A DNA stretch of 9,959 bases, taken from Candidatus Bipolaricaulota bacterium (GTDB taxonomy: Bacteria; Bipolaricaulota; Bipolaricaulia; M55B111). The stretch lies in NCBI GenBank assembly GCA_018334615.1, contig JAGXLP010000038.1, positions 1 to 9,959 of the forward strand, written 5' to 3'. Positions within the stretch are counted from its first letter, which is position 1; each line of letters opens with the position of its first letter. Below the pieces are notes generated by a model. It had not been told where the DNA came from. It did no database searches and was given only the letters and a program-made list of their open reading frames with translations. Positions 6,862-9,959 of this stretch are shown piece by piece. The position numbers and the translations under genes are program-made.

Positions 6862-7539
6862 TTAGCGGGGGCCAAAGATCTTCGTCCCGATCCTCACCAT
6901 GTTTGCCCCTTCCTCAATTGCGACACGGTAGGAATTGGACATACCCATCGAGAGAACCTCCATTCTATCTTTCTCCTTTACGTACTTCTCACCGACCTCA
7001 AATAATTTCCTGGTTACCTCGAAGTACGGCCTGGCGTCTTCCGGATTCCCTTCGTAAGGACCCATGGTCATTAATCCCTCCAACCGGAGATGGGACAATT
7101 CGCCTATCCCATCTATCGTTTTCTTTAACGCCTCTTCCGTCGGCTCGATTCCGTATTTATTTTCCTCGTTTCCACTATTTACCTCTATCAGGACCGGTAC
7201 CACTTCCTTCCCGGCCTTCTCCACCCTTTTATCGATATGCTTTGCCTTGGACACCGACTCGACAGTTTGAACCCTGTCAAAAATTGGTAAAGCTTTGTTT
7301 ATATCGTTTTTCTGAAGGTGGCCAATCAGCTCCCAGCTAACCTTCTCCCGGATTTCTCCTAGCTCCTGGTATTTTTCCACCGCTTCGGGAGAGGTATAGT
7401 TTTCTCCGATAAACTTAGCTCCGGCTCCTATGACCTCTTCAACTTCTTCCGGACTCCTTCCTTTAGATGCTACCACCAGATCAACCTCTTCCGGAATGGA
7501 ATCTCGTATTTGTCTGAATTTCTCGGCCGGCTCTCTCAT
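6862..7539 (-). CDS. yggS: YggS/PLPBP family pyridoxal phosphate homeostasis protein
   Basis: A single-domain PLP-binding TIM-barrel protein of the YggS/PROSC family, thought to buffer and carry pyridoxal 5'-phosphate. It has no known enzymatic reaction. Family segments are clear: VVASKGR with the PLP lysine K26, FIGENY, WELIGHLQKNDIN, VPVLIEVNSGNEENKYG, LRLEGLMTMGP, LSMGMSNSYRVAIEEGANMVRIGTKIFG at the end. I place the start at the ATG at 7539-7537 (225 residues) because GAGGTG at 7553-7548 is 8 bases away. A GTG two codons earlier (7545) would leave only 2 bases of spacing. It follows def by 58 bases without a promoter that I can support, so the two are probably co-transcribed. The family often sits beside proC, sepF or ftsZ, and none of these is here. 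Confidence 0.93.
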   Translation of the reverse strand: MREPAEKFRQIRDSIPEEVDLVVASKGRSPEEVEEVIGAGAKFIGENYTSPEAVEKYQELGEIREKVSWELIGHLQKNDINKALPIFDRVQTVESVSKAKHIDKRVEKAGKEVVPVLIEVNSGNEENKYGIEPTEEALKKTIDGIGELSHLRLEGLMTMGPYEGNPEDARPYFEVTRKLFEVGEKYVKEKDRMEVLSMGMSNSYRVAIEEGANMVRIGTKIFGPR

Positions 7540-7597
7540 TAGCACGACACCTCAACAATTTATTCTTCGTTAACTACGATTTGCCCTCAATCTCTCG

Positions 7598-8086
7598 CTA
7601 TTCATTTTCTTCATCCTTCTTTCGGTACTCTCGTAGGGTAAGGGAACGTTCGGCTTCGGACAGGTGGTCTATGAACAGCTTTCCGTTCACGTGATCGACC
7701 TCGTGCTGAAAAACTCTGGCGGCCATTCCTTCTCTGGTAAGTTCCATCTCGTTTCCCTCCAGATCCATCCCTTTGACCACCACTTTTGTCGATCGGCTTA
7801 CCGGAGCCTCGGGGCCGGGAACTGACAGGCATCCTTCTTCCCTGACTTCTTCTTCCTCGCTTCTTTCAACTATTTCAGGATTTATCAATATATGGAAGTC
7901 GTCTTCCAGGTTAACCACTATCAGTCTTTTCCCCACACCAACCTGAGGAGCTGCCAGACCGACCCCCTCCTCTCTAAACATTACTTCGGTCATCTTATCG
8001 GCTAGATCCCTTATCTCCTGATTAATGTCATCTATTGGATCAGCTTCTCGTCTCAGTACTTCTTCAGGATAAGTTACTATCTCCAT
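7598..8086 (-). CDS. def: Peptide deformylase
   Basis: Removes the formyl group from the initiator methionine of new proteins. The 162-residue enzyme has all three family motifs: GVGLAAPQVG (41-50), EGCLSVPG with metal ligand C86 (84-91), and QHEVDHVNG with H128, catalytic E129 and H132 (127-135). The metal in this family is usually Fe(II), which makes many members sensitive to oxygen and peroxide. The C-terminus is short and charged. The start is secure: AAGGAGG lies 6 bases before the ATG. No fmt gene, its common partner, is visible on either side. It is the first gene of the minus-strand block and is preceded by a long gene-free leader region shared with a divergent PerR-like regulator. 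Confidence 0.96.
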   Translation of the reverse strand: MEIVTYPEEVLRREADPIDDINQEIRDLADKMTEVMFREEGVGLAAPQVGVGKRLIVVNLEDDFHILINPEIVERSEEEEVREEGCLSVPGPEAPVSRSTKVVVKGMDLEGNEMELTREGMAARVFQHEVDHVNGKLFIDHLSEAERSLTLREYRKKDEENE

Positions 8087-8169
8087 GCTTCCCCTCCTTC
8101 AAAACTAAAAACATCTTCTACCGACCCTGCTTGTGTTCGACTGTTTGGCCGTAAGGAACTTTAGTATCA

Positions 8170-8224
8170 TAAAAAACCTGCCGGGTCGGGTACCGCGTTC
8201 CTTAATAAACTGCCAGAACCCGGA
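8170..8224 (-). terminator. Candidate attenuator/terminator in the def leader
   Basis: On the minus strand CCGGGT (8224-8219) can pair with ACCCGG (8186-8181); after four bases comes a run of six T (8175-8170). The loop is long (32 bases), so this is a weaker terminator than usual. The right arm overlaps CCGACCC (8189-8183), which can instead pair with GGGTCGG (8127-8121), giving a possible read-through state. It lies about 85 bases upstream of the def start codon. Confidence 0.35.
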
Positions 8225-8407
8225 TCTAAATTGTAGTGGACGTCGGGCCTTTTTTCTAAACCAAAAAGTCCACCCCAACCCCTGTAGGTACCGATACAAA
8301 ACGTTGAGTATGAACCCTCCTCTCTGGTCCCCCCCAAACCGGGTGAAATCCAGGAGTCGAGACCTATAAAGCCCCCAAAGAGCGTCAGAATGCAGTCAAT
8401 AATCACG

Positions 8408-8427
8408 AAAAAACTCCGTGCGAGAGT
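8408..8427 (-). terminator. Possible early terminator in the def leader
   Basis: On the minus strand ACTCT (8427-8423) pairs with GGAGT (8417-8413), including one G-U pair, around CGCAC, and is followed by five further T (8412-8408). It lies about 50-65 bases after the predicted minus transcription start. With only five pairs it could be coincidence. Confidence 0.25.
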
Positions 8428-8467
8428 ACAAATCAGGAGCTTCCACAATTAAAATCATGTATTAGGC

Positions 8468-8495
8468 TTGACACGGGCTAATTTTATCGTATTAT
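8468..8495 (+). promoter_or_regulatory. Sigma70-like promoter of the PerR-like gene
   Basis: A perfect TTGACA (8468-8473) and TATTAT (8490-8495, five of six) are separated by 16 bases. The predicted start is near 8502, giving a leader of about 164 bases before the ATG at 8666. It overlaps a minus-strand promoter. Confidence 0.6.
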
Positions 8496-8509
8496 TAATT
8501 AGAATTCAA
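8481..8509 (-). promoter_or_regulatory. Divergent sigma70-like promoter toward def
   Basis: On the minus strand TTGAAT (8509-8504) and TAAAAT (8486-8481) are separated by 17 bases. Its elements interdigitate with those of the plus-strand promoter, so the two cannot be occupied by polymerase at the same time. The region is AT-rich, which raises the risk of a chance match. Confidence 0.5.
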
Positions 8510-8514
8510 TTTAA
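8495..8514. promoter_or_regulatory. Palindrome over both promoters, candidate Fur/PerR-type operator
   Basis: TTAATTAGAATTCAATTTAA is symmetric at 16 of 20 positions around GAATTC. It covers the last base of the plus-strand -10 box, the predicted plus start, and the minus-strand -35 box, which is where a repressor would block both directions. It is AT-rich like PerR boxes but does not match the known 7-1-7 PerR consensus closely. Confidence 0.35.
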
Positions 8515-8543
8515 AGTGGAACTTATTATACCTAAAAGAGTCG

Positions 8544-8615
8544 ACGAGACTGGTTCAACCAGTTGTGAACTATGAGAAACTTGGCAACTAATTGGAAACT
8601 CCTGGTTGGTCTCGT
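8544..8615 (+). promoter_or_regulatory. Structured leader of the PerR-like gene
   Basis: ACGAGAC (8544-8550) pairs with GTCTCGT (8609-8615), and CAACCAG (8556-8562) pairs with CTGGTTG (8602-8608). This gives a 14 bp stem with a 5-base bulge on one side only. Inside it AGTTG (8561-8565) could pair with CAACT (8585-8589). The left arm also contains a perfect 7-1-7 inverted repeat, ACTGGTT-C-AACCAGT (8549-8563), that could act as a DNA operator or a competing hairpin. No known riboswitch class was recognised. Confidence 0.4.
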
Positions 8616-8665
8616 TATGCTTATTCAGGTTAGCTAAATCGCCACAAACTCTACGAGAGGTTAAA

Positions 8666-9100
8666 ATGATAAAAAAGGAAACGATAAGCAGATTCAAAGA
8701 GAAGCTGAAGGAAGGGGGGTTTAAAGTAACGCCCCAGAGGGTAGAAGTTATCAATGCCCTGCTGGAGCTGGACCACCCCACGGCAAAGGAGATACAGGGA
8801 GCGATTGAAGAAAGATACCCGATGATCAGCCCGTCAACCATTTACGGAACCCTGGATCTGCTGGAGGACATTGGTGAACTCATACCGATTCAGGAGGGAG
8901 AAGAAACCAGATACGATTTATCTCCGGAGATTCACCCTCACTACATCTGCGAAGAAGACGGGAAAGTACGCGACATAGAAGACCCGGAGATCGAGAAGAA
9001 ACTACACGAACTCATGCAAGATAGTTCTCTTAACGTATCACGGGTAGAACTTAACTTTTACGGGCCCTGTAAGAACTCGAGGGATAACGGGTCGGAGTAA
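8666..9100 (+). CDS. Fur-family regulator, PerR-like
   Basis: A 144-residue metal-dependent DNA-binding repressor. The winged-helix part shows KVTPQRVEVINALLELDHPTAKEI (20-43) and the recognition region MISPSTIYGTLDLLEDIGEL (53-72). The dimerisation part carries the regulatory metal ligands H37, D84, H90, H92 and D103. These match H37, D85, H91, H93 and D104 of B. subtilis PerR; Asp at the last position is linked to peroxide sensing, where Fur has Glu. The structural zinc site is incomplete: the two CxxC pairs read C95-E-E-D98 and C135-K-N-S138. I chose the ATG at 8666 because GAGAGG lies 5 bases upstream and the family begins there; an upstream TTG at 8606 would add 20 unrelated residues from the structured leader. 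It is divergent from def and has its own promoter. Confidence 0.9.
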   Translation: MIKKETISRFKEKLKEGGFKVTPQRVEVINALLELDHPTAKEIQGAIEERYPMISPSTIYGTLDLLEDIGELIPIQEGEETRYDLSPEIHPHYICEEDGKVRDIEDPEIEKKLHELMQDSSLNVSRVELNFYGPCKNSRDNGSE

Positions 9101-9126
9101 ACCAGCCGATCCATTCCCGCAGCAAG

Positions 9127-9151
9127 TTACGGGGTTTTCCCGGTAAGTTTT
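9127..9151 (+). terminator. Intrinsic terminator after the PerR-like gene
   Basis: TTACGGGG (9127-9134) pairs with CCCGGTAA (9139-9146) around a TTTT loop, with one G-G mismatch, followed by GTTTT. It lies 26 bases after the stop codon. On the opposite strand no T-run follows the hairpin, so it should act mainly on plus-strand transcription. Confidence 0.45.
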
Positions 9152-9210
9152 GGTAATAATCCTATTCAGACAAAAATTTCCCGGGGGATTAGCATTAACG
9201 GGTGAGTTAG

Positions 9211-9888
9211 TTAAATCAACTCCCGGGTCGAAGAAACTAAATATATGGTCCGGGCGGCTATATTTGTTGCATGGTCCGCTACCCGCTCCAGGTCCCTTAT
9301 AGTCAGCAATTCAGTAGATACCTGCTGACCAAGCTGGGTCGCTTCCTCGGTCGATAAAGTCTTGCTCTCTTTTTCTATCAGGTGTCCCAGTATCTTATTT
9401 GTGCTTTCCTCGCACATATTATCCATCTCATCGTCCCTCTCAACTAGCTTCCTGGCTCTTTCCAGGTCCTGATTTTCGTAGTACTCGAGCGCGTTCTCAA
9501 GCATATCGGCAGCAAAATTTCCCAGCTTCTTGATATCCTCTTCGTCCATAATACGCTTTTCCTTGAACAGCTTGGTATAGTCCGTCAAATTCACTACCTT
9601 GTCCCCGATCCTCTCCAGGTCGGTAATGATCTTGAACGAGGCCGTAATCAATCGTAAATCCGTCGCAACCGGCTGCTGGAGCGCCAGAAGATCGGAACAT
9701 TCTCCCTCTATCTCCACGTAAGTATCGTCTATCTGGTCGTCCCCGCTTCCGATTGAATCGGCTCTTTCCTTATCCACAGTTATCATTGCATCTAATGCCT
9801 GGTTAAGCCTCTCGTGTACCAGATATCCCATCTCGAGAACGTCTTTTCGAAGACCTTCCAGTTTTTCCGTATAGCTTTTTCTTGTCAT
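9211..9888 (-). CDS. phoU: Phosphate transport accessory protein PhoU
   Basis: PhoU links the PstSCAB phosphate transporter to phosphate signalling and phosphate homeostasis at the inner face of the membrane. The 225-residue, almost fully helical protein has the two three-helix bundles of the family. Each has its acidic metal-cluster motifs: DDQIDD (50-55) with DLERIGDKVVN (90-100), and RDDEMD (151-156) with DLERVADHATN (199-209). QQPVATDLRLI (71-81) is also typical. I place the start at the ATG at 9888-9886, because AAGAGGGG (9903-9896) is 7 bases away; a TTG two codons earlier (9894) would have only one base of spacing. No pst genes are visible downstream; they could lie beyond the window edge. 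It converges on the PerR-like gene with 110 bases between. Confidence 0.95.
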   Translation of the reverse strand: MTRKSYTEKLEGLRKDVLEMGYLVHERLNQALDAMITVDKERADSIGSGDDQIDDTYVEIEGECSDLLALQQPVATDLRLITASFKIITDLERIGDKVVNLTDYTKLFKEKRIMDEEDIKKLGNFAADMLENALEYYENQDLERARKLVERDDEMDNMCEESTNKILGHLIEKESKTLSTEEATQLGQQVSTELLTIRDLERVADHATNIAARTIYLVSSTRELI

Positions 9889-9912
9889 GATCAAACCCCT
9901 CTTATACCCACC

Positions 9913-9940
9913 ATTTTACGCTACTGGCCGAATAAATCAA
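9913..9940 (-). promoter_or_regulatory. Sigma70-like promoter of phoU
   Basis: On the minus strand TTGATT (9940-9935) and TAAAAT (9918-9913) are separated by 16 bases. The predicted start near 9906 leaves about 18 bases before the ATG, enough for the ribosome site. No Pho-box-like direct repeat is evident in the 71 bases visible upstream of the gene. Confidence 0.5.
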
Positions 9941-9959
9941 ACCTCAAGGTTGTTGAAAC

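Larger units (their letters stand above)
8087..8474 (-). promoter_or_regulatory. Long structured def leader or undescribed RNA
   Basis: No convincing gene lies in this region. If transcription starts from the predicted minus promoter, about 390 nt precede def. On the minus strand the region is G-rich in the middle (a run of seven G near 8335 and GGGGTTGGGGTGG ending near 8271). It forms several candidate helices. CTC-CTGG pairs with CCAG-A-GAG around 8353-8316. GTGGACTTTTT (8273-8263) pairs with two segments, AAAAA (8255-8251) and GTCCAC (8241-8236). CCGGGT (8224-8219) pairs with ACCCGG (8186-8181). Two further 7-8 bp helices interleave with this last one. I looked for tmRNA, RNase P RNA, SRP RNA and 6S RNA signatures and did not find them. 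It may be an attenuator or a separate small RNA. Confidence 0.4.

Noticed and set aside
7262..7279. GACAG/CTGTC hairpin inside yggS
   Set aside because: Five base pairs inside a conserved coding segment, best explained by codon content.
8190..8196. T-box-like core GGTACCGCG on the plus strand near 8188-8197
   Set aside because: The nine bases match the 3' part of the T-box consensus, but the preceding AGGGT part is altered. The required upstream stem I would fall inside def, and the next plus-strand gene is a Fur-family regulator rather than an amino-acid gene.
8133..8369. A 78-codon plus-strand open frame in the same gene-free region
   Set aside because: It has no ribosome site and an atypical composition, and it overlaps the predicted structured minus-strand leader. 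No family is recognisable.
8310..8375. tmRNA-like start (GGGGGC...GGT.TCGAC) and a T-loop-like GGGTTCATACTC on the minus strand
   Set aside because: The spacing between the two parts is only about 65 bases. No matching acceptor strand, CCA end or tag peptide was found.
8167..8448. A 93-codon minus-strand open frame with a hydrophobic N-terminus in the def leader
   Set aside because: It begins with TTG without any ribosome site, matches no family I recognise, and after the first 40 codons is low-complexity Gly/Pro-rich. Hairpins across it fit a structured RNA better.
9196..9224. Hairpin at the phoU stop codon as a phoU terminator
   Set aside because: A stem of about seven pairs with a bulged A is possible, but no T-run follows on the minus strand. 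Termination of phoU could not be assigned.

Overview
The window looks like the chromosome of an anaerobic bacterium. It carries bacterial housekeeping genes (RNase P protein, GreA, class II lysyl-tRNA synthetase, peptide deformylase), Shine-Dalgarno sites of the GGAGG type before most genes, and sigma70-like promoters. The proteins are rich in Glu and Asp, which could fit a salt-adapted organism but does not prove it. A stand-alone protein resembling the cobalamin-dependent methionine synthase activation domain suggests corrinoid-based anaerobic metabolism. I cannot name the species. No mobile element, CRISPR array, tRNA or rRNA was seen.

Layout. Plus strand, 1-3813: the possible tail of an upstream gene, the MetH-activation-like gene, an aspartate/glutamate racemase family gene, then a two-gene potassium uptake unit (TrkA/KtrA regulator overlapping TrkH/KtrB channel). 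Minus strand, 8086 down to 3855: def and yggS, a terminator, a promoter, then rnpA-greA-lysS-PAP2 phosphatase packed with 4-15 nt gaps. Between def and the plus-strand gene at 8666 lies a 579-base gene-free region. It holds overlapping divergent promoters, a palindrome, and a structured leader on each side. The gene at 8666 encodes a Fur/PerR-family regulator. A minus-strand phoU, with its own promoter, closes the window and converges on it.

How the parts may work together. The minus-strand block is mainly protein synthesis and RNA maturation: formyl removal from new proteins, tRNA 5' processing, transcript cleavage, lysyl-tRNA charging and PLP homeostasis. The regulator keeps the five metal ligands of peroxide-sensing PerR, including the Asp that favours peroxide over iron sensing, but has lost two of the four cysteines of the structural zinc site. 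It is divergent from def, whose product is typically an oxidation-sensitive Fe(II) enzyme. Joint control of def and the regulator from the shared promoter region is therefore an attractive but unproven idea. The most unusual stretch is the roughly 390-nt predicted def leader, which has G-rich segments, several hairpins and mutually exclusive pairings around a T6 tract.
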